A stretch of 64,000 nucleotides of DNA, from assembly GCA_016293845.1 (NCBI GenBank), contig JAEDDH010000018.1, positions 1 to 64,000 of the forward strand, in the 5' to 3' direction. Below are positions 25,775 to 35,324 of this stretch, in pieces. Numbering within the stretch: the stretch's first letter is position 1; every line of letters starts with the position of its first letter. The position numbers and the translations under genes were made by a program. The stretch comes from Bacteroidales bacterium (lineage in GTDB: Bacteria > Bacteroidota > Bacteroidia > Bacteroidales > UBA3824). The notes under the pieces are model-generated. The model was given only the letters and a program-made list of their open reading frames with translations. It made no database searches and was not told the origin of the DNA.

Positions 25775-28054
25775 TTATTCTGCTGGAGCTGCTTCTGGTG
25801 CTACATCGGTGGCTGCCGGAGCAGTTACAGGATTAAAAATTGAATCGATAAATTCCTGAATAGGCGAACCTTGGTAAGGCAGACCAAAACGTGTGAGCCA
25901 GCCTTTCAAGTAGCATATTATAAATAATACTGCCAGTATGATAAGACCCCACCAGAGGAAGCGTAGTTTTGATTTTTTCTTTACAAACGGGTCTTTAACG
26001 CCGATAATTGGGAATTTTACAAGCTGAGTAAATGTTGCGCCAAAGAGTGTGTTTACTTTGGTGGCGGAGTTCAGAGCCCAGCCGTTGGCATTGAGAATGG
26101 GCGAGAGGTTGCGTTTGCGCAGTTTGAGCCAAGCCAGAAACATCGACGGTCCGGAAATCAACAGCAAGATTCCAATTATGGCCAAAATCATTTTTGGTAT
26201 CGACAATGCCATAAAACCAGTTGCCGCCGAAGCCAAGAATGTGCCAATCATACCGAGAGCCATACCGATAGCGGCAAAAATACCGCAGAATTTGGCAATG
26301 TCGAACGCCTGTTTCTTTTCGCTCAACAATGGGTCGGCGGGAGGAGTAGCTCCGTCAGCCGGTTTTTCGGTGAGTTTTGTGCCGGCATCTGAAATTTTGC
26401 CGAGAACATCGCCAGTCATTTTTTCGTCTTTGCTGGCGGCAAACTTAGTTACTTGCTCTTCGATAAACTTGCTTACCTTGCGGTAGGGTGTCCAAAATGC
26501 TTGACGGATGCTAATTGGGTTGTCAATAATTTTGGTAACGGTAGCATCCCAATCGAGACCGTCGCGGTCGTAGAAAATAGCGCGTTTGCCGGGCATAAGG
26601 TTGTCGATGTCGCCATCGGTAACTGCGGCGGCTATCTGCATAGTTTTGTTTTTTACCTTGTTTACACAGTCGCAGTACAAGAGGTAAATGCCTGACGAAA
26701 CAATATCTGCACCGTGTTTGCCCATATCGGCAACCTTGATACAGAGGTCGCACGAACGCTGGTCGATAAAGAGTGTACCGGCTTGGAAAATAGCCTTGAA
26801 CTCGCGGTCGTAAAAGTCGGTGAATGTTACAAAGTTGCGCAAGAAAATATGGAAATCGCGACAGAGGTGCAGCAATTTGTCAACCGAAAGAATAGAATCC
26901 GATTCGTCTTTGAGAGCGGCATCCTTGTCGATGAGGTCGAGAATATCCTGTTTGCGGTTTTCGTCAACAATCTGTTTTATAGTGTCATCGCCGAGCGATT
27001 CTACCGAAGCGCCTTTCTTATCAGCCTTCCAAGCGGTGTAGGGTGCAAATTTGGCGGCTATGGAGTTCCATTCAGCCTCGGTAATCTGCTCTTTGCCAGC
27101 AAAATCGATGTCGAAAATAAGGCGTTTTACATCTGCCATCTTGCCCTGCCAAGCGGGGTTGATGCCTTGCGTAAGGTTGAGGACATTATTTTCGGTGATG
27201 CGGGCAAGGGGATAAGCGGCAATCTTGTCGATATTGTCAGCGAGGTTTTCGCCAGATATTTTGGTGAGTTCGTCTAACTGTATTTCAAGGGCGTTGCAGG
27301 TATCTTTGTTGAAAGCTACCATTTTGCAACGAACAAAATAGTCGTCTACCTTGGTTTTAACAGCATTGTAGGCATTGAGAGCAGCCTCGGTGTCGGCACC
27401 GTAGGGTAGGATAGAGGCTGCGTTTGATATTGATTGCGAATGCCAAGCATCGTAGTCGGCACATTCGGCAAAGAATTTTTCCACAAGGTCTTTGTCAACG
27501 CCGGGTTCGCCGCTGCGGTCTTGTTGAGAGCCAGTGGTTTCAATAATGGCGTGGATTATTTTTTGGAGAGGCTCGCTGTCGGTAGATTTTTCGGTGATGA
27601 TGCTGTCGCCGTTAAATTGTGTTTTTGCAAAAATGGCGATAGTGTCGGAGGTGTCTTCGATAGAGATAGAGTCTTTCTCTTTTTGGAGGTTGGCAAGAAT
27701 CTGCTTAGCCGATTTGTAGAGTTTTTGACCTTCGTCGGAACTTTGGTTGATGTCGGATAGTTTAATCTCTGCACTGTGTTTTAGTAGCAGATTGTTGTCG
27801 GTAATCACGTTGGTAATCCATTTGGCTGTGGCTACCACGTCGGGTACTCTTATTTTGCCGTCTTTGTCGGCGTCGATCATTTCAAGGGTTTTGTCGTCGA
27901 ACTCCAAACCCGATGTTGGGCAGCTTAATACTGTCCACATTTTTTCGTCAAGTTCGTCCAAGTGCGCAATATCGTCGCCCGATTCGATGCTCACACGGGT
28001 AACTCCGCCTATTTTGGAGAACTTCCATTTGTAAGATGACTTCTTTTCTTCCAT
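25775..28054 (-). CDS. Large membrane protein with an EF-hand-like loop
   Basis: A 759-residue protein with no signal peptide. An EF-hand-like loop DADKDGKIRVPDV (about 61-73) lies near the N-terminus, followed by a long helical, mostly soluble region of about 500 residues. About three membrane helices sit between 595 and 720 (IFAAIGMALGMIGTFLAS, MILAIIGILLLISGP, LWWGLIILAVLFIICYL). The tail is Ala/Pro-rich (TAPAATDVAPEAAPAE). No enzyme motif is recognised. It is the last gene of an operon with the MORN protein and the GAF/PAS sensor (21-base gap), suggesting a shared envelope role, possibly Ca2+-responsive; that is inference. Confidence 0.7.
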   Translation of the reverse strand: MEEKKSSYKWKFSKIGGVTRVSIESGDDIAHLDELDEKMWTVLSCPTSGLEFDDKTLEMIDADKDGKIRVPDVVATAKWITNVITDNNLLLKHSAEIKLSDINQSSDEGQKLYKSAKQILANLQKEKDSISIEDTSDTIAIFAKTQFNGDSIITEKSTDSEPLQKIIHAIIETTGSQQDRSGEPGVDKDLVEKFFAECADYDAWHSQSISNAASILPYGADTEAALNAYNAVKTKVDDYFVRCKMVAFNKDTCNALEIQLDELTKISGENLADNIDKIAAYPLARITENNVLNLTQGINPAWQGKMADVKRLIFDIDFAGKEQITEAEWNSIAAKFAPYTAWKADKKGASVESLGDDTIKQIVDENRKQDILDLIDKDAALKDESDSILSVDKLLHLCRDFHIFLRNFVTFTDFYDREFKAIFQAGTLFIDQRSCDLCIKVADMGKHGADIVSSGIYLLYCDCVNKVKNKTMQIAAAVTDGDIDNLMPGKRAIFYDRDGLDWDATVTKIIDNPISIRQAFWTPYRKVSKFIEEQVTKFAASKDEKMTGDVLGKISDAGTKLTEKPADGATPPADPLLSEKKQAFDIAKFCGIFAAIGMALGMIGTFLASAATGFMALSIPKMILAIIGILLLISGPSMFLAWLKLRKRNLSPILNANGWALNSATKVNTLFGATFTQLVKFPIIGVKDPFVKKKSKLRFLWWGLIILAVLFIICYLKGWLTRFGLPYQGSPIQEFIDSIFNPVTAPAATDVAPEAAPAE

Positions 28055-28074
28055 ATTGTTTTTTTTGTTTTTGA

Positions 28075-29826
28075 TTACATGTCTCCACCCATTTGATACA
28101 CCACTTTTGCAAGTTTACCATTGCTGTAAACAGCTTCGTAAGTGGTTTGTCCGCTGCGATCGTATTTGGCAAATTTGCCTTCGAGCACACCGTTTTTGTT
28201 GTAGTTTTTTTCGGCTTGTGGGCGACCATTGGGATAATATTCTGTCCATGTGCCAAATGGACGTCCGGCTTTGTATTCTTCGCGGCGGAGTACTTTGCCA
28301 TCACCTTGACGGTAAAACCAAACTCCGTCTTTTTTGTTATCAACGTACTGACCTTCGATTACGGGTGTTCCTATTTCGTTGTATTCAATAAAACGTCCGT
28401 GATGAAGACCATCTTTGTACGATTCTATCATTGTTTTTTTGCCAGTTTCGTCGTAGTAGGTTACAACGCCGTCTTTGAGATTGTTTTTATAATTAATAGT
28501 GTAGCGGGGTACGCCGTTGTCAAACCAAGCGTTCCAAGTGCTGTCCATCATGCCGTTGTGGAATGCTCCGTTCATTTCGCGTTTGCCGTTTTCGTAAAAA
28601 CGTTCCCAAAAGCCTTCTTCTTTGTTGTTTACAAAGACGCCACGGTAAAAAACTTTTCCGTTTTCGTAGTTTACAAGGTAAGGTCCGTTTTTTTCGCCAT
28701 TGCGGTAAACTGCTGTTTTCCAAGTTTTTCCGTTGTCAAAATACCATGTCCACAATCCTGTCATTTTGTTGTTGGCATAGTCGCCTTCGTTGCCTTTTTG
28801 TCCGTCTATTTGATAATAAATCCAATGTCCGGTTTGGATATCGTTGTCAAAATCGCCTTCAAAGTGCTTTACAATTGTGGTTTTGTCGGCGGCTGTGGTG
28901 TCGGTACGATACCAAATGGCATGACCATTTTTTTTGCCGGCAGAATAATTTATGTCAGACTCTTTGCGTCCGTCGGGGAAAAATCCTTTGTGCAGACCTT
29001 CTTTAAGTCCTTTGCGGTAAAGTCCTGATGAGGTAACAGCTCCGTCCTCATTCCAAAAAGTCCAGACACTATCGCGGAGATTATCTTTCATGCGACCTTC
29101 GCTCTGTTTCTTGCCATTTTGATACCAAAACGAAACAATGCCGTTTTCGATATTCTCTACGCTACGTTTTTTGCCGTCTTCGTAATATGAGTATGATGTG
29201 CCAGTGGGTTTGCCGTCTTTGTAAGTTTTTTGTGTGGCAATTTTGCCGTTGTTAAAGAAGGTTTTCCACAATCCATCTTTTACGCCGTTTTTGTAATTGC
29301 CTTGTTCTTTGATAGTTTTTTCGTCGAAATAATAGGTGAGATATGTTCCATTGCCGTTTTCTACGGTGGGTTTTCCGTCGTTGGTGTAGGCACTTTGCAC
29401 AATACAATCGCCAGCAGTGCATTTTTCTACAAGAATTAGCGAACCGTTGATGTTGTAATAATTCCAGATAGAATCTTTTTTGCTGTCGAGATATTTGCCT
29501 GTAACTTTGGGAGTTCCGTCAATATTAAATTCACTGTAAAGTCCCTGCGCCTTGCTCATATAGACAAATCCTTCGCTTTTGAGATTGCCGTTTTCGTAGT
29601 AATAAGCCATTCTGCCGTTTACTGCGCCCTTGTAGTAGTCGATCTCTTTGTTTAGTTTGCCGCTTGGGGTATAATATTTCCACCGTCCGTCGGGGTGTCC
29701 GTTTTTAAACTGGCCTTCGCTCTCTTTGATTTCGGTTTTTTCGTAGTAGCGTATAATGTACTCGTCTTGTGCCGAGACCGATAAAACAGCCGAGGCAAAC
29801 AGTATCATCAATGGATAAGTTTTCAT
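28075..29826 (-). CDS. Secreted MORN-repeat protein
   Basis: A 583-residue protein with a signal peptide ending SVSAQ and, across its whole length, about 20 MORN_2-type repeats with the pattern YKNGVKDGLWKTFFNNGKIA. Databases often label these 'YwqK family antitoxin', but nothing here indicates a toxin-antitoxin pair. MORN arrays form elongated beta-sheets that serve as scaffolds or bind membranes. Its start overlaps the end of the sensor gene by four bases (ATGA), implying coupled translation. It is probably periplasmic. Confidence 0.85.
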   Translation of the reverse strand: MKTYPLMILFASAVLSVSAQDEYIIRYYEKTEIKESEGQFKNGHPDGRWKYYTPSGKLNKEIDYYKGAVNGRMAYYYENGNLKSEGFVYMSKAQGLYSEFNIDGTPKVTGKYLDSKKDSIWNYYNINGSLILVEKCTAGDCIVQSAYTNDGKPTVENGNGTYLTYYFDEKTIKEQGNYKNGVKDGLWKTFFNNGKIATQKTYKDGKPTGTSYSYYEDGKKRSVENIENGIVSFWYQNGKKQSEGRMKDNLRDSVWTFWNEDGAVTSSGLYRKGLKEGLHKGFFPDGRKESDINYSAGKKNGHAIWYRTDTTAADKTTIVKHFEGDFDNDIQTGHWIYYQIDGQKGNEGDYANNKMTGLWTWYFDNGKTWKTAVYRNGEKNGPYLVNYENGKVFYRGVFVNNKEEGFWERFYENGKREMNGAFHNGMMDSTWNAWFDNGVPRYTINYKNNLKDGVVTYYDETGKKTMIESYKDGLHHGRFIEYNEIGTPVIEGQYVDNKKDGVWFYRQGDGKVLRREEYKAGRPFGTWTEYYPNGRPQAEKNYNKNGVLEGKFAKYDRSGQTTYEAVYSNGKLAKVVYQMGGDM

Positions 29827-31970
29827 TTTTGTTGAGACTTGGTTTTGAGAAACTCGTTTTCGTTTTTGAGTTCGCCAATTTGACGTTCAAGATCTTTTAC
29901 GTGCATAATTTGATCGGTAATGTTTTTTGATATTACCATAACAGATTTGAGAACGTTTTGTTCGTCGCGGGTGGGAGTGTATATTTCGTTGAGATAGAAC
30001 TCTTTACCATTAAATTTGTAGTGGTTGATCTGTGCATGAACAAGACCTTGGCTAAGGTGTTCGATTATAGTGTTAAATTTATCAACCTCTTCTTTTTCAA
30101 CCAAAAAGCTGCGGATATCTTTGGCTTCGATGTCGCCTATAAGCATTTCTATGCCGCCGAGGAAACGGTTGTTGGCGGTAACAAAGTAGCCTTGGGCATC
30201 AAGTTCGTAGAATCCAGCCGAATTGTTGAGCATAAATTCCATCTTGCGGAGTGCCTGACGCGACTGCTCGGCTTTTTCGGTGAGTTTTTGAATGGTAGAT
30301 TGCGAAGTTTCGGCTTGGTTTTCGTAATCGTCGTGAAGTTTTTGATATTTAACAAGTTCGTTTTTGTTAATTTCCTGAAGGTTCTCAATTTGAGCCTTGA
30401 GGTTTTCAATATTTTTGTGCACTTCGTCCTCCTGCTGAGCAAGTCGTTCTGATTTTTCTGACGATTCTTCAAGCAGTTTGGCTGTGTTCATGTTAATCTT
30501 AACGTTGGCGATTGTGGCAGCGATGGTTTCACCGATTTTTTCGATAAACTCTACTTGGTATTTTTCGATTACGCGGAACGATGCAAGCTCTACAATACCA
30601 AATGTTTCGGCGTTGACTTTGAGGGGAACAATTACCAAACATGTGGGGTCGGCTTCGCCTAAGCCGCTGCTGATGTGTACGTAGCCTTTGGGAAGGTCGG
30701 TAAGATAAACAGTTTCGTTTTCGCGAAAACACTGACCGATAAGGTTTTCACCGATTTCGATACGTTGTTTTGCATATTTAAGACGGTCGTAGGCGTAGAA
30801 TGCCGACAAGTTGAGGTGAATATCATCTTTGTCGCTATCGTCAACAATATAAATACCGCCCATATTTGCATCAAGGTAGCGGACGAGTTTTTCGATAACT
30901 TTGTTAGAAAGTATCTGCATATCGTCGCCCACATTACGCAAAAGTTCGTTGAATTCGGCAAGGCCTTGCGATGCCCAGTTGCGTTGAGCGTTTTCGTTCT
31001 TTCGCTGTTCGGCGTCTTTTTCGGCTTTAATAAGGTTGTCGCGCATCACAAGTAGAGAGTTGGCAAGCACGTCGTGTTTACTTTTGGGTTTAAATTCGGT
31101 GGTAAAATCACCTTCACCAATCTTGATTGCGAATTGCGAAGTTTCTTTGAGGTTGGTGATAAGCACTTGCAGAGAATCAATCATATCGCCAATTTCGTCG
31201 TTGCGTCCGGCTCGCGACACTTCGGGCAATATACCTCGGCTTATCTTGTTGATAATGCCTTTGACAGATGATATTGCGGATATCATTTGATGGCTCATGT
31301 TGAAGCCTAGCAACACTAATACTATGATGAAAATTAGAATCGAAATTCGTAAAGATTTTGTAGCATCTTCGATATTCGCCTCTATGTTTTCAAGGTTTTG
31401 CGATGATAAATTGTAAAACGAATTCGACAACTTGGTGGCTTGAAAAAATACCGACTTAAACGCTACTGCAATGCGACCTTCAAGTAATTCGTTGCGAAGA
31501 GCAATTTCCTCAGCTTGATTATTGTCTGCCTTTGCTTTTGAATAATTATCCATAAAATCTTGTTGCATATTAAATAGCGTGTCGATGTTTTGGATAGTTA
31601 AATAATATAAGTCGCGTTCAGAATCGCCCCAAAGGTCGTGCGAGACAAAGTTGCTAATTTGTTTTTCAAGAGAGTCTAACTGAATACCGTGGCAGGCATC
31701 AATTTCGTTGCTAACTTTTTTTGCGGCAGGCAGCGAATCCACTTGCAAAGTCCACCTAAGAACCAAACTATGAGTTTGTTCGATAAGGTCTTTGAGTTTT
31801 TCGGTATAAACCAAAGAAGGATATTTTACCGTAATATTGTCGGTAAGCATATCGCTGTTTTTCTGTTGGCTGCTGTGGAGCATGTGATACATTGCAAGTA
31901 TCAGCACGCCCAAGGTGCCGAAGCCTAATATCAATTTGAGTTTTACTGTAAAATGAAAGCCGGATTTCAT
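29823..31970 (-). CDS. Membrane sensor with HAMP, GAF and PAS domains, no output domain
   Basis: A 715-residue protein. Helix 1 (about 12-31), a periplasmic helical-bundle sensor (about 32-205), helix 2 (about 207-225), HAMP followed by a HAMP-like linker (to about 320), GAF (about 350-480, with FRENETVYLTDLP and LVIVPLKVNAETFGIVEL), a long coiled coil (about 490-570), PAS (about 575-690, YELDAQGYFVTANNRFL), and a C-terminal coiled coil. No histidine kinase, GGDEF, EAL, phosphatase or chemoreceptor signalling domain is visible. It heads an operon with the MORN and EF-hand-like proteins. How it signals is unknown. Confidence 0.85.
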   Translation of the reverse strand: MKSGFHFTVKLKLILGFGTLGVLILAMYHMLHSSQQKNSDMLTDNITVKYPSLVYTEKLKDLIEQTHSLVLRWTLQVDSLPAAKKVSNEIDACHGIQLDSLEKQISNFVSHDLWGDSERDLYYLTIQNIDTLFNMQQDFMDNYSKAKADNNQAEEIALRNELLEGRIAVAFKSVFFQATKLSNSFYNLSSQNLENIEANIEDATKSLRISILIFIIVLVLLGFNMSHQMISAISSVKGIINKISRGILPEVSRAGRNDEIGDMIDSLQVLITNLKETSQFAIKIGEGDFTTEFKPKSKHDVLANSLLVMRDNLIKAEKDAEQRKNENAQRNWASQGLAEFNELLRNVGDDMQILSNKVIEKLVRYLDANMGGIYIVDDSDKDDIHLNLSAFYAYDRLKYAKQRIEIGENLIGQCFRENETVYLTDLPKGYVHISSGLGEADPTCLVIVPLKVNAETFGIVELASFRVIEKYQVEFIEKIGETIAATIANVKINMNTAKLLEESSEKSERLAQQEDEVHKNIENLKAQIENLQEINKNELVKYQKLHDDYENQAETSQSTIQKLTEKAEQSRQALRKMEFMLNNSAGFYELDAQGYFVTANNRFLGGIEMLIGDIEAKDIRSFLVEKEEVDKFNTIIEHLSQGLVHAQINHYKFNGKEFYLNEIYTPTRDEQNVLKSVMVISKNITDQIMHVKDLERQIGELKNENEFLKTKSQQK

Positions 31971-32033
31971 CTTATTTTTCTTTATTAATTGGTTTTTAAA
32001 TAAATAGCCTTTTTAGCGAACTAAATCGGCATA

Positions 32034-32065
32034 TAAAGTTATGCAACAAATACACCATTTGCAAA
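32034..32065 (-). promoter_or_regulatory. Possible promoter of the sensor-MORN-EF-hand operon
   Basis: On the minus strand TTTG (32062-32065) lies 20 bases from TAACTTTA (32034-32041), one mismatch from the -7 consensus, about 64 bases ahead of the sensor ATG. Confidence 0.45.
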
Positions 32066-32086
32066 TTTTTTTATAAAAAAATTTTT

Positions 32087-33094
32087 TTAGTGCATAATTT
32101 TGTACACTAACTCTTGCAAGAGTGCGCCAGGATCGGTTGTAGCGTTGCCCACTCCTTTGCTTTTTAGGTCGTATTCGCGGAGCAGCGATATTGCCTTTAT
32201 CACTTTTGGTGTGGGGAATCGTTTTTGTGCCGCCTGATAATCTTTTAAAAAAAATGGATTGCAGCCAAGCGCAGCCGCCTGTGTGCGCGAATCGTCGCGG
32301 ATATGCTGATTGAAAATCAATAATTTGCAAAAATATCCGTATAATGCGGTGATAGTGAGCACAAGTGGGTTGTCTTTCTGATTTTTAGAAAAATGGTCTA
32401 CAATACGAGCGGCTTTTAGCACATCGCCTGTGCCAATGGCATTTTGCAATTCAAAATTGTTGTAATCTTTGCTTATGCCGATATTGTCTTGAATGTTGGC
32501 GGGCGAAATTTTGGTACCTGCTGGCAATGCAATGGCGAGTTTGTCTATTTCGTTGGCAATTTTTGAAAGATCGTTGCCGAGATAGTCGGTAAGAAGGCGC
32601 AGCGCAACGGGGTCGATGGTGTAGCCTTTATCTTTGATGTAGTTTTCTGCCCACGACGGTATCTTATTGTCGTAAAGCTTTTTAGAGGTGAAAAGCACCC
32701 CTGTTTTTTCGATAGCTGAGGCAAGTTTTTTGCGTTTGTCTAATTCTTTGTATTTGTGACACAATACAAGAATGGTGGTTTTTTGAGGTTTTTGCACATA
32801 AAAAACAAGGTCTTCGATTTTTTTCAAATCTTGCGCCTCTTTTACTATCACCACCTGATGCTCAGCCATCATTGGAAACCTCTTCGACAGATTGTCTAAG
32901 TTAGCAACATCGGTATCCTTGCCGTAAACTATGGTTTGGTTAAAAGTTTTTTCGTCGTCGGTAAGGACATTTTTTTCGATATACGCTGCAATTTGGTCAA
33001 TAAAATATGGCTCATCGCCCTGCAAAAGGTAGATGGGTGCATATTTTTTGGCTTTGAGGTCTGCCATTATGCTTTCGTATGTAGATGCTGCCAT
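32087..33094 (-). CDS. holA: DNA polymerase III delta subunit
   Basis: A 335-residue clamp-loader subunit that opens the beta clamp. The N-terminus (YAPIYLLQGDEPYFIDQIAAYIEKNVL) is typical of Bacteroidota HolA. ALRLLTDYLGNDLSKIANEIDKLA marks the middle helical domain, and the end (RRFPTPKVIKAISLLREYDLKSKGVG-type) matches the collar domain. It follows amn by 11 bases on the same strand. Confidence 0.93.
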   Translation of the reverse strand: MAASTYESIMADLKAKKYAPIYLLQGDEPYFIDQIAAYIEKNVLTDDEKTFNQTIVYGKDTDVANLDNLSKRFPMMAEHQVVIVKEAQDLKKIEDLVFYVQKPQKTTILVLCHKYKELDKRKKLASAIEKTGVLFTSKKLYDNKIPSWAENYIKDKGYTIDPVALRLLTDYLGNDLSKIANEIDKLAIALPAGTKISPANIQDNIGISKDYNNFELQNAIGTGDVLKAARIVDHFSKNQKDNPLVLTITALYGYFCKLLIFNQHIRDDSRTQAAALGCNPFFLKDYQAAQKRFPTPKVIKAISLLREYDLKSKGVGNATTDPGALLQELVYKIMH

Positions 33095-33105
33095 TTTGCA
33101 ATGAT

Positions 33106-33876
33106 TTAAAAGCGCAGGTGTTTAACACTCTGACAATTGTTGATAATTTCTTTGAGCGACTTGATGCCGATTTCGAGATGCTGGTCTACATAATCGTGAG
33201 TAACCTTGTTGTCTGATTCGCGAGTTTTTACGCCCGACGAAATCATAGGTTGGTCGGAAACCAATAGCAGTGCTCCTGTGGGAATCTGATTTATGAAACC
33301 AACAGTAAATAGAGTTGCGGTTTCCATATCCACAGCCATAGTGCGTATAGTGCGGAGATATTCTTTAAAATCGTCGTCCCATTCCCAAACGCGGCGGTTG
33401 GTGGTGTATATAGTTCCTGTCCAATAGTCGCGGCCAGAGTCGCGCACCATAGCCGAAACAGCACGTTGAAGGTTGAATGCCGGTAATGCAGGCACTTCGG
33501 GAGGTAGATATGCATTGCTTGTACCCTCGCCACGGATAGCGGCAATTGGCAGGATTAGGTCGCCTAACTGATTGATACGCTTTAATCCGCCGCATTTGCC
33601 AAGAAACAACACAGCCTCGGGACGTACCGCGCTCAGCAAGTCCATAATGGTGGCAGCGTTGGGGCTTCCCATTCCAAAGTTGATAATAGTGATACCCTCA
33701 GCCGATGCGTTTGGCATATTTTTGTCGTCGCCCAAGATAGGCACGTTGTACTTGTTGGCAAATAGTTCCACATAGTGCTGAAAGTTGGTTAGCAAAATAT
33801 GCTTATCAAAATCTTCGAGTTCGCGCCCAGTGTATCGGGGCAGCCAATTGTTTACAATTTCTTCTTTGGTTTTCAT
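33106..33876 (-). CDS. amn: AMP nucleosidase
   Basis: A 256-residue enzyme of the short Bacteroidota form, hydrolysing AMP to adenine and ribose 5-phosphate. Seen: FGMGSPNAATIMDLLSAVRPE, LFLGKCGGLK, EGTSNAYLPPEVPALP, and VDMETATLFTVGFINQIP, with the Glu and Asp of the nucleoside-phosphorylase fold. E. coli Amn has an extra N-terminal domain that is absent here, as usual for this lineage. A TATCTTTG -7 word on the minus strand (33918-33925) overlaps the start of the divergent gene. Confidence 0.92.
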   Translation of the reverse strand: MKTKEEIVNNWLPRYTGRELEDFDKHILLTNFQHYVELFANKYNVPILGDDKNMPNASAEGITIINFGMGSPNAATIMDLLSAVRPEAVLFLGKCGGLKRINQLGDLILPIAAIRGEGTSNAYLPPEVPALPAFNLQRAVSAMVRDSGRDYWTGTIYTTNRRVWEWDDDFKEYLRTIRTMAVDMETATLFTVGFINQIPTGALLLVSDQPMISSGVKTRESDNKVTHDYVDQHLEIGIKSLKEIINNCQSVKHLRF

Positions 33877-33924
33877 GTTTCAAATTTTTTTATTAGCTTC
33901 GCCTTGTTTTATTTCCACAAAGAT

Positions 33925-34371
33925 ATGCAAAAAATTAACTTACCGCCGTGTAATATTTCAATAAAAAACGGTTTACAAAATAAATACATTTTTGACATTA
34001 TACGAAAAAAATATTTAGTGCTTACTCCCGAAGAGTGGGTGCGACAGCATTTTGTGCATTTCCTTATTGATTATAAGCACTATCCACAAAGCCTTATGCG
34101 CACCGAAAACGGGTTAAAACTTTTCAATACCGTTAAACGAAGCGATATTGTTGTCTACAATCGCAATGCTGAGGCGGTGGCTTTGGTAGAATGTAAAGCT
34201 CCCGAAGTAAAAATAACGCAAAGCACATTCGACCAAATTGCCCGTTATAATATTCATTTTAATGCGCGTATATTGATGGTAACCAACGGAATAGATACCT
34301 ATTGCGTAAGAATTGAAAACGACGGTAGTTACCAATTTATTCAGGATATTCCTGATTATAAAGATATTTAA
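33925..34371 (+). CDS. Stand-alone HsdR N-terminal-domain (PD-(D/E)XK) protein
   Basis: A 148-residue protein equivalent to the N-terminal nuclease-like domain of type I restriction HsdR. TPEEWVRQHFVHFLIDYKHYP is the family entry motif; RSDIVVYN and ALVECKAPEV supply the D...ExK core, followed by QSTFDQIARYN. No methylase, specificity or helicase subunit is present, so it is not a restriction system. Such solitary proteins are widespread in Bacteroidota with unknown role. ATG 33925 is chosen; the frame upstream of it antisenses amn. It ends four bases inside the convergent UbiA gene. Confidence 0.85.
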   Translation: MQKINLPPCNISIKNGLQNKYIFDIIRKKYLVLTPEEWVRQHFVHFLIDYKHYPQSLMRTENGLKLFNTVKRSDIVVYNRNAEAVALVECKAPEVKITQSTFDQIARYNIHFNARILMVTNGIDTYCVRIENDGSYQFIQDIPDYKDI

Positions 34372-35324
34372 TCTTCAAGCACCGACATAAAATTGTATCT
34401 TACCACCAACAAAAAGAGTATGCCAGCCAACATTATCAGTTTGGCAAAGTTGGATGCAAAATGATACTGCTTTTTTTCTTTCATTGTCAGCACTTTGTAA
34501 GCCAAAAATATAAGCGGCAATATAAGCATTACTCCAAAATAAATAGCCGAAATAGTATCGCTAAGAAATTTGTGCCAAACCACTATCAAAGCTGCTATTG
34601 TGCAGGCTATTAGCACTACAATAACTATTTTTGAAGCCATTACGCCGATAACCACCGGCACTGTGCTGCGGCCAATTTCGCGGTCGCCATCAATATCTTC
34701 GATGTCTTTGATTATTTCGCGGTAAATTGTTGTTACAAAAGCAAATATACCAAATGCTCCTGCCCAATAGAACAAAAGGTTGAGGTCGTATTCTCCCTTG
34801 ACAATCATTTCATTATCGGTTGCCATCTGTCCCGGAATTTCGTATGCCACAGGCAACAGCGGAATCAATCCCGTAAGCAAAGCCACAATCACATTGCCGA
34901 GCAAAAACATTTTTTTGTAGGTAGAGGAATAAAACCACAGCAATCCCGACACAAAGGGAAAGAAAAATGCAAATACCCACACTCCGATACGCAGCGAAAC
35001 CATTGCACCAAGTACGCAGGCTATGATATTGAGTCCAAGATGCCAAGCAAGAGCGTTGCCTCGGCTAACATCTGTGCCCACCACCACATTGTCGGGACGG
35101 TTTATCATATCGGATTTTGTGTCGAAATAATCGTTGATAATGTAACCACCCGCGGCTATCATCACCGTGGCGGTTGTTAGAAAAATGAAATCGAGCACGG
35201 TGAAAGTGGGTTCAAGTTCGTAAAGCATAAGTATCGGGCGCACAAGGCACACGTTGATAAGCACTTGCAATAATGCTATCATTAATAGGTTTTTTACTCT
35301 TATAACTTTAAAAAATGCTTTCAT
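34368..35324 (-). CDS. UbiA-family prenyltransferase (GGGP synthase-like annotation)
   Basis: A 318-residue membrane protein with about eight or nine helices. The two Asp-rich prenyl-diphosphate/Mg2+ sites are NDYFDTKSDMINRP and DIEDIDGDREIGRST. Bacteroidota homologues are often annotated as geranylgeranylglycerol-phosphate geranylgeranyltransferase; the true product is not evident from sequence. It overlaps the DUF2520 gene upstream by 17 bases on the same strand, a conserved-looking pair. Confidence 0.85.
   Translation of the reverse strand: MKAFFKVIRVKNLLMIALLQVLINVCLVRPILMLYELEPTFTVLDFIFLTTATVMIAAGGYIINDYFDTKSDMINRPDNVVVGTDVSRGNALAWHLGLNIIACVLGAMVSLRIGVWVFAFFFPFVSGLLWFYSSTYKKMFLLGNVIVALLTGLIPLLPVAYEIPGQMATDNEMIVKGEYDLNLLFYWAGAFGIFAFVTTIYREIIKDIEDIDGDREIGRSTVPVVIGVMASKIVIVVLIACTIAALIVVWHKFLSDTISAIYFGVMLILPLIFLAYKVLTMKEKKQYHFASNFAKLIMLAGILFLLVVRYNFMSVLED

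Noticed and set aside
28093..29028. A long plus-strand frame opposite the MORN gene
   Set aside because: It is a by-product of the repetitive MORN codons on the other strand; the translation is Phe/Val-rich with no start context.
28075..29826. MORN protein as a 'YwqK antitoxin' in a toxin-antitoxin pair
   Set aside because: The label is a database habit; the protein is secreted and 583 residues long, and no toxin neighbour is present.
28075..29826. CRISPR-like or tandem DNA repeat array
   Set aside because: The periodicity is at the protein level (MORN repeats); DNA copies are diverged and there are no spacers.
33925..34371. Possible type I restriction-modification locus
   Set aside because: Only the HsdR N-terminal domain is present; no methylase, specificity subunit or helicase adjoins it.
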